Shown here: piece by piece, positions 38,676-47,295 of the stretch
Position numbering within the stretch: the stretch's first letter is position 1
How the letters are laid out: each line of letters begins with the position of its first letter
DNA from: a bacterium
GTDB lineage: Bacteria; Bacillota; Bacilli; Lactobacillales; Streptococcaceae
Length of the DNA: 64,000 nucleotides
Direction: 5' to 3'
NCBI GenBank assembly: GCA_905221125.1
Contig: CAJNBY010000011.1
Location: 6,227-70,226, forward strand
Notes under the pieces: model-generated
The model's database searches: none
The model's input: the letters and a program-made list of their open reading frames with translations, nothing else
What the model was told of the DNA's origin: nothing
Position numbers and translations under genes: made by a program

Positions 38676-39261
38676 GATTTGTGGACTATCGACCAAAGAA
38701 GCGGTAGAGACAGCAGTGTCAGTAGGAGCAGATTACATCGGTTTTGTCTTCGCACCTAGTAAAAGACAGGTGACTTTGGAAGAGGCTGCTGAGCTGGCAA
38801 AGTCCATTCCTGCTAATGTTAAGAAGGTTGGTGTATTTGTTTCGCCAAGTCGGGCAGAACTACTAGAAGCGATTGAAAAGGTTGGCTTGGACCTAGTTCA
38901 AGTTCACAGTCAGGTGGCGGATGAGTTGTTTGAGGATTTACCTTGTGCCAGTATTCAGGCTGTGCAGGTGGATGGAAATGGGCATGTGCCCAATTCTCAG
39001 GCAGATTATCTACTCTTTGATGCCCCTGTGGCTGGGAGTGGTCAGACCTTTGACTGGGGCCAACTGGATACGACGGGATTAGCTCAGCCTTTCTTTATCG
39101 CAGGTGGGCTTAGGGAAGACAATGTAGAAGAAGCAATTCAACACTTTACTCCCTATGCAGTAGATGTATCGAGTGGAGTGGAGACAGATGGACAAAAAGA
39201 TCAGGAAAAGATTAGAAGATTTATAGAGAGAGTAAAGAATGGCATATCAAGAACCAAATAA
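38662..39261 (+). CDS. trpF: Phosphoribosylanthranilate isomerase
   Basis: This 199-residue TIM-barrel isomerase has the active-site Cys segment [10 protein letters not shown] near the start and the phosphate-binding [12 protein letters not shown] plus DVSSGVET near the end. The start is TTG at 38662, inside the end of trpC, preceded by AAGGAG. The 3' end overlaps trpB by 23 bp. Length and motifs are normal. Confidence 0.95.
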   Translation: MTKVKICGLSTKEAVETAVSVGADYIGFVFAPSKRQVTLEEAAELAKSIPANVKKVGVFVSPSRAELLEAIEKVGLDLVQVHSQVADELFEDLPCASIQAVQVDGNGHVPNSQADYLLFDAPVAGSGQTFDWGQLDTTGLAQPFFIAGGLREDNVEEAIQHFTPYAVDVSSGVETDGQKDQEKIRRFIERVKNGISRTK

Positions 39262-40462
39262 AGATGGATTTTACGGAAAATTCGGTGGACGTTTCGTCCC
39301 AGAAACATTGATGACAGCAGTTTTGGAGTTGGAAAAGGCTTATCGTGAAAGTCAGGCAGACCCAAGTTTCCAAGAGGAATTGAACCAACTTTTGCGCCAG
39401 TACGTAGGACGTGAAACTCCCCTTTACTACGCAAAAAACCTGACCCAGCATATTGGCGGAGCCAAGATTTACCTCAAACGGGAAGACCTTAACCATACAG
39501 GGGCTCACAAGATTAACAATGCCTTAGGACAAGTTCTTCTGGCTAAACGCATGGGCAAAAAGAAAATTATCGCTGAAACAGGCGCTGGTCAGCACGGTGT
39601 GGCAACTGCAACAGCTGCAGCCCTCTTCAACATGGAATGTACTATCTACATGGGTGAGGAAGATGTCAAACGCCAAGCCCTCAATGTCTTTCGTATGGAG
39701 CTTTTGGGAGCCAAGGTTGAGGCAGTGACAGACGGTTCGCGCGTGCTAAAGGATGCAGTTAATGCAGCCCTTCGTTCATGGGTGGCTAATATCGACGATA
39801 CCCACTATATCCTTGGTTCTGCCTTGGGACCTCATCCATTCCCAGAAATCGTCCGTGATTTCCAAAGTGTCATCGGTCGAGAAGCCAAACAACAGTACCG
39901 TGATTTGACAGGTCAAGATTTACCAGATGCCCTAGTAGCCTGTGTCGGTGGTGGTTCTAATGCCATTGGGCTCTTCCATCCATTTGTAGAAGATGAGTCT
40001 GTAGCTATGTATGGGGCTGAAGCAGCAGGACTTGGTGTGGATACGGAGCACCACGCAGCTACCTTGACCAAGGGACGTCCAGGTGTCCTTCACGGTTCTC
40101 TCATGGATGTGCTCCAAGATGCTCATGGTCAAATTCTTGAAGCCTTCTCTATTTCAGCAGGTTTGGACTATCCTGGTATCGGTCCAGAACATTCTCACTA
40201 CCACGATATCAAACGTGCCAGCTATGTTCCTGTGACCGACGAGGAAGCCTTAGAAGGATTCCAACTCTTGTCTCGTGTGGAAGGGATTATCCCAGCCTTG
40301 GAATCAAGCCACGCCATCGCCTTTGCGGTGAAATTGGCTAAAGAACTCGGACCAGACAAGTCTATGATTGTCTGCCTATCCGGTCGTGGGGACAAGGATG
40401 TGGTTCAAGTCAAAGACCGCTTGGAAGCAGATGCAGCAAAGAAGGGAGAAGCTCATGCCTAA
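39239..40462 (+). CDS. trpB: Tryptophan synthase beta chain (operon copy)
   Basis: This 407-residue beta subunit condenses indole with serine using PLP. The PLP Lys lies in [12 protein letters not shown], the catalytic Glu in [11 protein letters not shown] and the PLP phosphate site in GGGSNAIG. Unlike the copy at 33194 it has the canonical PLP-lysine context. It overlaps trpF by 23 bp and trpA by 8 bp, so it forms the alpha2-beta2 complex with the adjacent TrpA. The C-terminal tail is slightly extended (KKGEAHA). Confidence 0.97.
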   Translation: MAYQEPNKDGFYGKFGGRFVPETLMTAVLELEKAYRESQADPSFQEELNQLLRQYVGRETPLYYAKNLTQHIGGAKIYLKREDLNHTGAHKINNALGQVLLAKRMGKKKIIAETGAGQHGVATATAAALFNMECTIYMGEEDVKRQALNVFRMELLGAKVEAVTDGSRVLKDAVNAALRSWVANIDDTHYILGSALGPHPFPEIVRDFQSVIGREAKQQYRDLTGQDLPDALVACVGGGSNAIGLFHPFVEDESVAMYGAEAAGLGVDTEHHAATLTKGRPGVLHGSLMDVLQDAHGQILEAFSISAGLDYPGIGPEHSHYHDIKRASYVPVTDEEALEGFQLLSRVEGIIPALESSHAIAFAVKLAKELGPDKSMIVCLSGRGDKDVVQVKDRLEADAAKKGEAHA

Positions 40463-41231
40463 GACACTAACAGAAAAATTGAATGCTATTAAAGCAGCTG
40501 GAAAAGGAATTTTCGTTCCCTATATCATGGCTGGAGACCATGAGAAAGGTTTGGATGGTCTCGCTGAAACAATCCACTTTTTAGAAGATTTGGGAGTCTC
40601 TGCCATTGAAGTGGGTATTCCCTTTTCAGACCCTGTTGCAGATGGACCTGTTATCGAAGAAGCAGGCTTGCGCAGTCTAGCTCACGGGACGTCTACCCAG
40701 GCTTTGGTGGAAACCTTGAAAACCATTGAAACAGAAGTTCCACTTGTTATCATGACCTACTTCAACCCTCTCTTTCAGTACGGTGTGGAGAAATTTGTCA
40801 AAGATTTGGCAGATACAGCGGTTAAGGGTTTGATTATCCCAGACTTGCCTCATGAGCATGCCAACTTTGTAGAGCCTTATTTGGCAGATACAGACATTGC
40901 TTTGATTCCTTTAGTAAGCTTGACAACAGGACTTGAGCGTCAGAAAGAGTTGATTGAAGGGGCAGAAGGCTTTGTCTATGCTGTTGCCATCAATGGGGTG
41001 ACAGGGAAGTCAGGTAATTACCGTGCAGATTTGGACAAGCACTTGGCACAATTGCATCAAGTAGCTGACATTCCAGTCTTGACAGGTTTTGGTGTGTCTA
41101 GTCAAGAAGATGTAGAACGCTTCAATGAGGTGTCAGATGGCGTTATCGTTGGTTCGAAAATTGTAAAAGCTCTCCACCAGGGAGAGCCGATTGAGGACTT
41201 TATCAAACAAGCAGTAGCTTACCAAAAATAA
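40455..41231 (+). CDS. trpA: Tryptophan synthase alpha chain
   Basis: This 258-residue TIM-barrel subunit splits indole-3-glycerol phosphate and passes indole to TrpB. Catalytic residues are in [16 protein letters not shown] (Glu) and [10 protein letters not shown] (Asp). ATG 40455 overlaps the end of trpB; a longer upstream frame would run deep inside trpB and is rejected. Its last 29 bp overlap the 3' end of the convergent prepilin peptidase gene, so no intergenic terminator separates them. Confidence 0.96.
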   Translation: MPKTLTEKLNAIKAAGKGIFVPYIMAGDHEKGLDGLAETIHFLEDLGVSAIEVGIPFSDPVADGPVIEEAGLRSLAHGTSTQALVETLKTIETEVPLVIMTYFNPLFQYGVEKFVKDLADTAVKGLIIPDLPHEHANFVEPYLADTDIALIPLVSLTTGLERQKELIEGAEGFVYAVAINGVTGKSGNYRADLDKHLAQLHQVADIPVLTGFGVSSQEDVERFNEVSDGVIVGSKIVKALHQGEPIEDFIKQAVAYQK

Positions 41232-41862
41232 TCAAACAAGCAGCAAGTAAGAGGAAAGGCACGAAAGGAAGTCTTTCCTTTTTCTTTTGTAGGAGAAAGG
41301 CCAGGATGCCCGTTGCAGAAGCAAACTGAATTAAGATCAGTAGTTCAGTCGCACTAAAGATGAGAGCGCAAGAAGCTAGAAAGAGAAAATCCCCTGCCCC
41401 CATGCGGATATCGATAAAATGAGCCACAATTCCAAGGACAAGGAAGAAGACCATGACTAGATTCCAGTCAGAGCAGGCCATGAGGATTAGGTGGAAAGTC
41501 AGCCAGACCAGCAAGGGATATTCCTGATGGCGAAAGTCGTAAATGCCTAAGGTCAAGCCAGCAGTGATTAGGATGATCTGTCCCAAGGAAAGCAATCCCA
41601 AAGACCAAGATAGAAAGAGGAGCCCTAAGCCTAGTTCAAAGAGGGCATACCAGACAGGATAGCGAGCCTTGCAGTAGCGACAGCGAAAGCGATTGAAGAC
41701 CTGAGAGAAAATAGGAATCAAATCCAACGGACGCAAACGAGTTTGACAGGCATCACAGTGACTAGCCGGTCGGATAATGGATTGCTCTGGAAAACGGTCA
41801 ATGACCAAACCAAGAAAGGAAGCGAGAATGCTCCCAACGAGAAAAAAATAAATATCAATCAT
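41203..41862 (-). CDS. cclA: Type IV prepilin peptidase of the competence system
   Basis: This 219-residue membrane aspartic peptidase (A24 family) removes leader peptides from ComGC-type pseudopilins during competence. The N-terminal zinc-type Cys pairs are CDACQ and CRYCK. The two catalytic aspartates are in [11 protein letters not shown] and in [12 protein letters not shown], the GxGD motif. A TACGAATA ComX box lies 7 bp before the ATG, marking it as a late competence gene, as in pneumococcus (also called cilC). The 3' end overlaps trpA by 29 bp on the opposite strand. Confidence 0.92.
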   Translation of the reverse strand: MIDIYFFLVGSILASFLGLVIDRFPEQSIIRPASHCDACQTRLRPLDLIPIFSQVFNRFRCRYCKARYPVWYALFELGLGLLFLSWSLGLLSLGQIILITAGLTLGIYDFRHQEYPLLVWLTFHLILMACSDWNLVMVFFLVLGIVAHFIDIRMGAGDFLFLASCALIFSATELLILIQFASATGILAFLLQKKKERLPFVPFLLLAACLIIFGKLLLV

Positions 41863-41869
41863 ACTTATC

Positions 41870-41877
41870 TATTCGTA
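41870..41877 (-). promoter_or_regulatory. ComX (SigX) cin-box
   Basis: TACGAATA on the minus strand is an exact late-competence box. It ends 7 bp before the prepilin peptidase ATG, so a transcript starting a few bases downstream would have almost no leader. Confidence 0.85.
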
Positions 41878-41931
41878 AAAAATAGGAGAAGTAGTATAAT
41901 GGAGAAACATAGACAAGATAGTGAGGTCAAG

Positions 41932-42387
41932 ATGACAATTCGTTTTGAAGAAAAGGTGAGCAGAGAAAACGCTCAGCTCGTATGCCAATGGTCCAACTCC
42001 CTTGGCAAAGCTTTTCAAGAACAATGGATGGGACCAAAGATTCCTTTTCCACTGACCCTTCAAGCCTTGCAAGATTTAGAAGGAGTTTTTTCAATCTTTG
42101 AAGGACAAGAGTTTGTGGGGCTTGTCCAGAAAATCAGGCTAGAAGACAGGAATCTTCATATAGGGAGATTTTTTATCAATCCCCAGAAACAGGGGCAGGG
42201 CTTAGGTAGCCAGGCTTTAAGGAAATTTGTTAGTTTGGCCTTTGAAAATGAAGACATAGATACTATTTCTCTAAATGTCTTCGAGGCAAATCAAGCAGCC
42301 AAGCACCTCTATCAAAAAGAAGGATTTGAAATCGTAGAAATCATTGAGTCACCCGAACGGAAATACATCATGAAAAAGAGTAGATAA
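41932..42387 (+). CDS. GNAT-family acetyltransferase
   Basis: This is a 151-residue GNAT N-acetyltransferase. The acetyl-CoA loop reads NPQKQGQGLGSQALRKF (the QxxGxG motif) and the C-terminus has LNVFEANQAAKHLYQKEGF, typical of the last beta-alpha unit. I favour ATG 41932 (MTIRFEEKV); ATG 41899 overlaps a TATAAT box at 41895-41900 that probably drives this gene. It is divergent from the prepilin peptidase. The substrate cannot be predicted. Confidence 0.85.
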   Translation: MTIRFEEKVSRENAQLVCQWSNSLGKAFQEQWMGPKIPFPLTLQALQDLEGVFSIFEGQEFVGLVQKIRLEDRNLHIGRFFINPQKQGQGLGSQALRKFVSLAFENEDIDTISLNVFEANQAAKHLYQKEGFEIVEIIESPERKYIMKKSR

Positions 42388-42419
42388 AAAGTTTCCAACT
42401 ATATGAATTGGAAACTTTT
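42387..42419. terminator. Bidirectional terminator
   Basis: The perfect 12-bp arms AAAAGTTTCCAA and TTGGAAACTTTT lie between the convergent acetyltransferase and LacI-type genes. Confidence 0.85.
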
Positions 42420-42433
42420 ACTACTTTTAGCAA

Positions 42434-43378
42434 CTAATTATCTTGCGCTAAAAACTTTGAAATCAAAACTTCTTGACTAATTGTTTCAGTTAAAGCTTGT
42501 TTAAAAGCTAATTTTCCTAAAGAATAGGATTTGTGGTCTATGGTTGGGAGTTTCAACAGTTGTCCAACTAATAAATGTTCCTGCCCAATCATATAGGGAT
42601 ATGTTTTCCCACTTTCTTCATATCCTTTTATAAGCCCCGCAGCAACTTCATCGCTTGTAGCTAAAATACCGTCAATACGAGCATCGTTTATCAATTGATA
42701 AGATAGGTTCAGGCCATCCTTAAAATCATGAATATTTCCAAATACCGCATGTGGAGTCGATTGTTGTCCATAAACATGTTGATAAGCTAATAGTGATGAT
42801 TGATATGTGGCAGATGATTCATTGTTTCTGGAAAATAACAATACTAACTGTTCCAGCCCTCGTGCTTTCATGGCAGAAAAAGCATCTACAAATGAAAAGT
42901 AGCGGTCAAGGTAAGCAGAGGACAAGTGATAAGATTCCTGCAATTTTTCACAAACGACTATTCGTCCATATTTTGCATAAGTTTCAATAATCTCAAGGCT
43001 AATTGCTCTTGAAGTGAAGATTAGAGCATCAATAGCTTCCATTTTGAGTTGCTTCAGATAGGAAAGTTCTAATTCTTGATTGTAATCTGAAGGCATCATG
43101 ACAAGTTGATAGTCGCTAACTTTAGCAGCATCTAGAAGGCCATTTATTAATTGTGTAAAATAAGGGTGGCGTGTATGTGGGATGATGACACCTATTTTTT
43201 GTGTTTTTCCTCGACTTAAATCCCGAGCCAGCTGATTAGGCATATAATCCAATTCAGCGATAAGATCCATAACTTTTTGTCGTGTTTCATCAGAAACATA
43301 TGGATGGTGATTGATAACACGAGAAACTGTTGATTTAGCCACGCCTGCTTTTTTAGCTATATCACTAATACTTGTCAT
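42434..43378 (-). CDS. LacI-family transcriptional repressor
   Basis: This 314-residue LacI-family repressor has the N-terminal helix-turn-helix SDIAKKAGVAKSTVSRVINH with YVSDETRQKV hinge and a sugar-binding-type effector domain. It lies 10 bp after the HAD phosphatase gene and is co-transcribed with it. A perfect 18-bp palindrome sits in the promoter of that operon, so autoregulation is likely. The effector is unknown; a phosphosugar cleared by the HAD enzyme would be a reasonable guess. Confidence 0.88.
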   Translation of the reverse strand: MTSISDIAKKAGVAKSTVSRVINHHPYVSDETRQKVMDLIAELDYMPNQLARDLSRGKTQKIGVIIPHTRHPYFTQLINGLLDAAKVSDYQLVMMPSDYNQELELSYLKQLKMEAIDALIFTSRAISLEIIETYAKYGRIVVCEKLQESYHLSSAYLDRYFSFVDAFSAMKARGLEQLVLLFSRNNESSATYQSSLLAYQHVYGQQSTPHAVFGNIHDFKDGLNLSYQLINDARIDGILATSDEVAAGLIKGYEESGKTYPYMIGQEHLLVGQLLKLPTIDHKSYSLGKLAFKQALTETISQEVLISKFLAQDN

Positions 43379-43388
43379 TATTGGACTC

Positions 43389-44198
43389 CTACTTTAAAAA
43401 TTCATGAATCCCATATCCTACCCCATCTTCATCATTAGATTTCGTTATTTTATAAGCTATCTCTTTGATGTCATCAAAGGCATTATCCATTACAATAGGG
43501 TAACCAACCATTTCAAGCATAGGCAAATCATTATGTCCGTCACCAAATGCAGCCGTTTCTTCTTTAGCTAACTGCTCTTTTCGAAGGACATGAGCAATTC
43601 CCTTAGATTTTTTGGCTAAGAGATGTGTAATTTCAAGATAGGCTTTACCTGAACGTTGAATCGTAATTTGGGGTAAGTATAAACTTTGAAGATACTTCTC
43701 TAATTCTCGGATCATTTCCTCATCAAAAGAAATCATCATAATTTTAAAAGTATTTATTCGACCTTCTAAAAACTGTTCTTCAGTCTCAATAAGTGTTGGA
43801 TTTTGATGAGTTAAACTCTGTTCGTATAGGATTCCTACATCTATTTTATCACAATACCAGTTATTCATATCGTAATAAGATAAACTAACTTTTGGAAAAT
43901 GCTGGCGTATTCCTCTTAACAACTGTTTTACTGTTTTATTTTTAATAGTTTGTACATGAATTGGTTGAACTTGCTGATGATTTCCTATTGTATAAATTAA
44001 TCCTCCGTTAAAAGCTACTTGAACTCCTTTCAGTTGAAGAGCATCGATGGCATCCTTCATTTCCATTGGTGCTCTAGCAGATACTAAAGTTATAGGAATT
44101 CCTGCTTCACGGATCAAGGCTGCGTTACTATCACTAACCTGTCCTTTACTATTTAATAATGTACCATCCATGTCACAAAAAATACGTTTGATGTTCAT
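43389..44198 (-). CDS. Cof-type HAD phosphatase
   Basis: This is a 269-residue HAD-superfamily hydrolase of the Cof/YidA group. The nucleophile motif is FCDMDGTLLNSKG at the N-terminus, followed by TLVSARAP (motif II). The Lys region is LLAKKSKGIAHVLRK and the last motif is AAFGDGHNDLPMLEM. Such enzymes dephosphorylate sugar phosphates or related metabolites. Start ATG 44198 follows GAGAGG; a longer frame extending upstream would read through the promoter and is rejected. It forms an operon with the downstream LacI regulator. Confidence 0.9.
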   Translation of the reverse strand: MNIKRIFCDMDGTLLNSKGQVSDSNAALIREAGIPITLVSARAPMEMKDAIDALQLKGVQVAFNGGLIYTIGNHQQVQPIHVQTIKNKTVKQLLRGIRQHFPKVSLSYYDMNNWYCDKIDVGILYEQSLTHQNPTLIETEEQFLEGRINTFKIMMISFDEEMIRELEKYLQSLYLPQITIQRSGKAYLEITHLLAKKSKGIAHVLRKEQLAKEETAAFGDGHNDLPMLEMVGYPIVMDNAFDDIKEIAYKITKSNDEDGVGYGIHEFLK

Positions 44199-44463
44199 AA
44201 TATTTACCTCTCTTTCTTTTGAAAACAGTATAAACCATGGAACGCGTTCCATGTCAAGCTTAATTTCAAAGTTTTTTGAGAAAATAAATCCTAGATGATC
44301 AACTTGCTCTGTATGTTGCTTGCTCATGTAATGGGCCACAAAACTATAGAATAGTAACAGAAAGGTATAGGTATCTTTTGAAGGAGAAGAAAAAGAATAT
44401 CCGATTATTCGAGACCTTTTAAGTGAGTATCCATTGGTTGACCAAAAGTAGAACAGAAAACAA
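44199..44463 (-). promoter_or_regulatory. Promoter with LacI-type operator for the HAD/LacI operon, plus flank
   Basis: On the minus strand TTGACA (44257-44252) and TATACT (44232-44227) are spaced by 19 bp. The perfect palindrome CATGGAACGCGTTCCATG at 44236-44253 fills the spacer, so a bound LacI dimer would block RNA polymerase. The rest of the stretch, about 44260-44463, shows no convincing gene or structure. Confidence 0.8.
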
Positions 44464-44487
44464 AAAAGCCTTGCAACCAAGGCTTTT
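44464..44487 (-). terminator. Terminator after tRNA-Lys
   Basis: AAAAGCCTTG and CAAGGCTTTT arms enclose CAAC, just past the 3' end of the tRNA gene. Confidence 0.85.
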
Positions 44488-44501
44488 CCTGTTGTATTAG
44501 A

Positions 44502-44574
44502 TGCCCCCTACAGGGATCGAACCTGTGACCCACGGATTAAGAGTCCGCTGCTCTGCCAGCTGAGCTAAGGAGGC
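44502..44574 (-). tRNA. tRNA-Lys (CTT anticodon)
   Basis: This 73-base cloverleaf on the minus strand starts GCCTCCTTAGCTCAGCTGG. The anticodon arm is GCGGA-CTCTTAA-TCCGT, placing CTT at the anticodon positions (Lys codon AAG). The T-arm is ACAGG-TTCGATC-CCTGT, and the acceptor strand pairs GCCTCCT with AGGGGGC. The discriminator base is A and CCA is not encoded. A terminator follows and 6S RNA lies immediately upstream on the same strand. Confidence 0.95.
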
Positions 44575-44582
44575 AAATAAAA

Positions 44583-44777
44583 AAGCTGTATTGGTGCCGA
44601 AACTTCACGGTTTGTATTGAACCCGCGCAATTAAGCAGGTGGGCAACTCGCTCTAACTGAAGCTGTTTCCGTGTGAGACGGCCTACATGCTGTTAGAAGA
44701 CTTTTGTTTCCCTAATAATACAAAAAATAGTCGGTCAACACTTAAGTGTGAAGTCGTACACCACAGCGTTTCTATGT
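44583..44777 (-). ncRNA. ssrS: 6S RNA
   Basis: This ~195-nt minus-strand RNA starts GAAACGCTGTGGTGTACGA and ends CGGCACCAATACAGCTTTTTT. The ends pair (GCTGT with ACAGC, GGTG with CACC), giving the long closing helix of 6S RNA. A central region includes GCATGTAGGCCGTC and CACGGAAACAGC, typical of Firmicute 6S sequences. It has its own promoter and a T-run end and lies between rarA and tRNA-Lys. 6S RNA binds housekeeping RNA polymerase by mimicking an open promoter. The class is assigned by recalled sequence resemblance and layout, not by a covariance search. Confidence 0.8.
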
Positions 44778-44781
44778 TTAT

Positions 44782-44809
44782 ATGATACCACTTTTTCAAA
44801 AAAAATCAA
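44782..44809 (-). promoter_or_regulatory. Promoter of 6S RNA
   Basis: TTGATT (44809-44804) and TATCAT (44787-44782) on the minus strand have 16-bp spacing. The start is expected near 44776. Confidence 0.7.
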
Positions 44810-44838
44810 GAGGAAAATGCAATTTTTTGAAAAGGATT

Positions 44839-46110
44839 TCAGATTTTTCGCAAACGGTCGATAGCTTCCTTTCTTTGAGCCAAAGCCCGTTCATATTTAC
44901 CAGTATCTTCTGCCTGGAAATAGTGATGATTGCGAATTTTTTCTGGTAGATAGTCTTGTTTAACCCAATTTCCTGGATAGTTGTGTGGATAGAGATAGTC
45001 TTGGGCATTTCCCAGTTCCTTACTTCCGCTGTAGTGGCCATCACGCAGGTGTCGCGGAATAGGCAAGTGCCCTGATGTTTTGAGGTCAGCAAGTGCCTTA
45101 TCCATAGCCACATAGGCTGAGTTGGATTTTGGAGAAAGAGCCAAATCAATCACGACATTGGCAATGAGAATGCGGGCTTCGGGAAAACCAATCTTCTGGG
45201 CAGCATCCAGAGCAGTCACGGTATGAATCTGGGCTTCAGGATTGGCCAAACCGATATCTTCATAGGCGATAACGGTCAAGCGACGCGCGAGACTAGGCAA
45301 ATCACCTGCCTCAATCAAGCGGGCAGCATAATGGAGGCTGGCATCCACATCCGAGCCACGGATGGACTTTTGCAGGGCTGAGAGGACATCATAGTGTCCA
45401 TCCCCGTCCTTGTCCATTGTAATATAACTTCGCTGCAGGCTATTTTCCATGATATCAAGAGTAATATGGCGGATGCCCTTATCATTCTCAGGGGTAGAAA
45501 GAACAGCCAAGTCCAGTGAGTTAAAGGCAGAACGCAGGTCTCCGTTTGTAGAGGTGGCAATGAAATCCAGCGCATCCTCATCTAGTTCCACTGGAAAATC
45601 AAAACCACGCTCAGGGTTGCTTAAAGCTATCTGAAGGGCCTCTTTGACGTCTTGGTTAGACAGAGATTCCAATTCGAAAATCTGAACACGGCTACGAATG
45701 GCTGGAGTGACAGAAAAGAAGGGATTTTCAGTCGTAGCCCCAATCATGATGACCAGACCACTTTCCAAGAGTGGAAGGAGAAAGTCTTGCTTGGTTTTAT
45801 CTAGTCTATGAATCTCGTCTAGTAATAGGACGAGGCCACCTGAAAATTTAGCCTCTTCCGCAATTTCTTGCAATCGCTTTTTACTATCAACTGTCGCATT
45901 GAAAGTCCGAAAGGCATACTTGGTCGTCCCTGCGATGGCAGAGGCAATACTGGTCTTGCCGATTCCTGGAGGTCCGTAGAGAATCATGGAGGACAGGCGA
46001 TTGGCTTCCACCATGCGACGGATAATTTTTCCAGGTCCGACTAGATGCTCCTGACCGATGACCTGGTCTATGGTTTTAGGGCGCATGCGAAGCGCGAGAT
46101 TGTCTGGCAT
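44839..46110 (-). CDS. rarA: Replication-associated recombination protein RarA (MgsA)
   Basis: This 423-residue AAA+ ATPase acts at stalled replication forks. The N-terminal domain has Walker A GPPGIGKTSIA and Walker B LLLDEIHRLDKTKQD, with sensor GATTENPFF. The C-terminal tetramerisation domain includes the conserved HYSGSKELGNAQDYLYPHN segment. It has the usual length for Firmicute RarA. It is upstream of 6S RNA on the same strand and borders the accessory islet that begins at about 46.1 kb. Confidence 0.95.
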   Translation of the reverse strand: MPDNLALRMRPKTIDQVIGQEHLVGPGKIIRRMVEANRLSSMILYGPPGIGKTSIASAIAGTTKYAFRTFNATVDSKKRLQEIAEEAKFSGGLVLLLDEIHRLDKTKQDFLLPLLESGLVIMIGATTENPFFSVTPAIRSRVQIFELESLSNQDVKEALQIALSNPERGFDFPVELDEDALDFIATSTNGDLRSAFNSLDLAVLSTPENDKGIRHITLDIMENSLQRSYITMDKDGDGHYDVLSALQKSIRGSDVDASLHYAARLIEAGDLPSLARRLTVIAYEDIGLANPEAQIHTVTALDAAQKIGFPEARILIANVVIDLALSPKSNSAYVAMDKALADLKTSGHLPIPRHLRDGHYSGSKELGNAQDYLYPHNYPGNWVKQDYLPEKIRNHHYFQAEDTGKYERALAQRKEAIDRLRKI

Positions 46111-46510
46111 AGCAGTCCTTTCTAACGTGGATTTTTAGTGTCATATTTTTTGAGTGGCATAACTCATCTACTATATCTTACTATGTCCATTCTAGCCTAT
46201 TAGTTGTGATATTTCAATGGTTTTGTAATATTCAGAGAGTGAGATAGAGTATTTTTGACCATTTAATTTGATGTGGGAAGGTATCAGCATAACAGAATTG
46301 ATTTTCCTTAAAACTCAAAATATGAAAGTTGAGTCCAAAGAAGTAGAATTGCTGACTTGTGAAATAATATTGCTAAATGTTATTGTATAAATTATAATGA
46401 AGGAGAGGTGGAATAGTAAAAGAAAGAATAAAACTACCAAGTCAGAAACTTTTCTTGATAAAGTACATAGGGGATAGAAATTTTAGATAATAATATTTGA
46501 AAAGGAGAAA
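46111..46510 (+). promoter_or_regulatory. Gene-free stretch with a promoter for the small-protein pair
   Basis: TTGCTA (46370-46375) and TATAAT (46393-46398) with 17-bp spacing form a good promoter for the genes at 46521 and 46721. About 110 bases of untranslated leader follow, including GGAGAGGTGG at 46402-46411, which leads to no open frame. The rest of 46111-46369 shows no clear gene or repeat. Confidence 0.6.
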
Positions 46511-46520
46511 ATGGAACTAG

Positions 46521-46718
46521 ATGACTACTTTAAATTCAAAATTACTTCAAAATCAGTTATTCATGGAACTTGATGGACTAGTTGGTTTACCAAAAGGAGT
46601 TAAGCCAGAACCGATGAAATATAATCTTGGAAAAATCAACAAGTATTTAAACGCAACAGGAAGAGAATTTAATGAATTGACTGATTTAGAATTAAAACAA
46701 TTTGAGAGAGTTAAATAA
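46521..46718 (+). CDS. Small unknown protein 1
   Basis: This is a 65-residue protein with no recognised domain. It is mixed-charge, with a conserved-looking middle (GLVGLPKGVKPEPMKY) and a helical C-terminus. The nearest ribosome site (AAAGGAG, ending 46507) is correctly spaced for a different ATG at 46511 that opens a 20-codon overlapping frame, and is too far for 46521; the true start or coupling is uncertain. The gene is followed 2 bp later by small protein 2, so the two form an operon. Function is unknown; a toxin-antitoxin or accessory role is only a possibility. Confidence 0.55.
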   Translation: MTTLNSKLLQNQLFMELDGLVGLPKGVKPEPMKYNLGKINKYLNATGREFNELTDLELKQFERVK

Positions 46719-46720
46719 AG

Positions 46721-47047
46721 ATGGGACTAGATAAAAGATTTGTGGAGAAAGCCTTTGCCAGTGGCAAAGATAGAGTGAATAGAGCTATTTTTGTAAAACC
46801 TGAAGAACTTATTGAACTATCTGATGAAGACTTAAGTTATTTTGGGGAAGGTATTTTTTATTGCTTGCCTCGTAGCAAATTTGTAGAAAGTCATAAGGAG
46901 GAGATTCGAGAGAAATACAATCTTTCAAACGAAATGCCAAAGATAAACGGCATCTATTTGGGGACTTTTATAAAAATGAGGGCATGGAATAGAATTAGAA
47001 AAACCAAACCAAGCTTAAAAGAAATTATAAACATGGTTGAAAAGTGA
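46721..47047 (+). CDS. Small unknown protein 2
   Basis: This 108-residue soluble protein is rich in charged residues. I do not recognise a domain; LSDEDLSYFGEGIFYCLPRS and IKMRAWNRIRKTKP are its most distinctive segments. It starts almost on top of the previous stop (TAAAGATGG), suggesting translational coupling with small protein 1. The pair sits at the edge of an accessory islet with zinc-knuckle proteins and HicAB, and composition is more AT-rich than the surrounding core genes. Function unknown. Confidence 0.6.
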   Translation: MGLDKRFVEKAFASGKDRVNRAIFVKPEELIELSDEDLSYFGEGIFYCLPRSKFVESHKEEIREKYNLSNEMPKINGIYLGTFIKMRAWNRIRKTKPSLKEIINMVEK

Positions 47048-47084
47048 AATAGTGGCTATCTATTAGAAGGAGTTTTTACTCCGT

Positions 47085-47282
47085 TTAATCTTGATTGATA
47101 ATTTCAACTGTTACAATTTCATTCTCGAATAGTTTAATCCATCTATTTACTGTTTGGATAGATAAACCGTCGTATTCTTCATCATATACTTCTTTATCTT
47201 CAAACAGACAAATCCCTACAAATGTTTGATCGTCAATATCAGTAATTTTAACAAATTTATTGTTGAAGTTTTCAAGTTTCAT
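47085..47282 (-). CDS. Small Sm-like protein D
   Basis: This is a 65-residue acidic protein whose order of beta-type segments (KFVKITDIDDQTFVGICLF, YDGLSIQTVNRWIKLFENEI, VTVEII) suggests a short Sm/LSM-like barrel. It resembles protein A at 48122-48337 in layout, as if from one duplication. It is the last of four co-oriented small genes. The ATG follows AAAAAGGAAAAA. RNA or protein binding is possible, but nothing in the sequence decides it. Confidence 0.55.
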   Translation of the reverse strand: MKLENFNNKFVKITDIDDQTFVGICLFEDKEVYDEEYDGLSIQTVNRWIKLFENEIVTVEIINQD

Positions 47283-47295
47283 AAATTTTTCCTTT

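Noticed and set aside
41743..41931. Longer N-terminus for the GNAT acetyltransferase
   Set aside because: The added residues run antisense through the prepilin peptidase gene and the cin-box; ATG 41932 matches the expected fold start.
44199..44480. A 94-residue N-terminal extension of the HAD phosphatase
   Set aside because: It would translate the promoter and operator, and the family start FCDMDGTLL sits right after ATG 44198, which has a good ribosome site.
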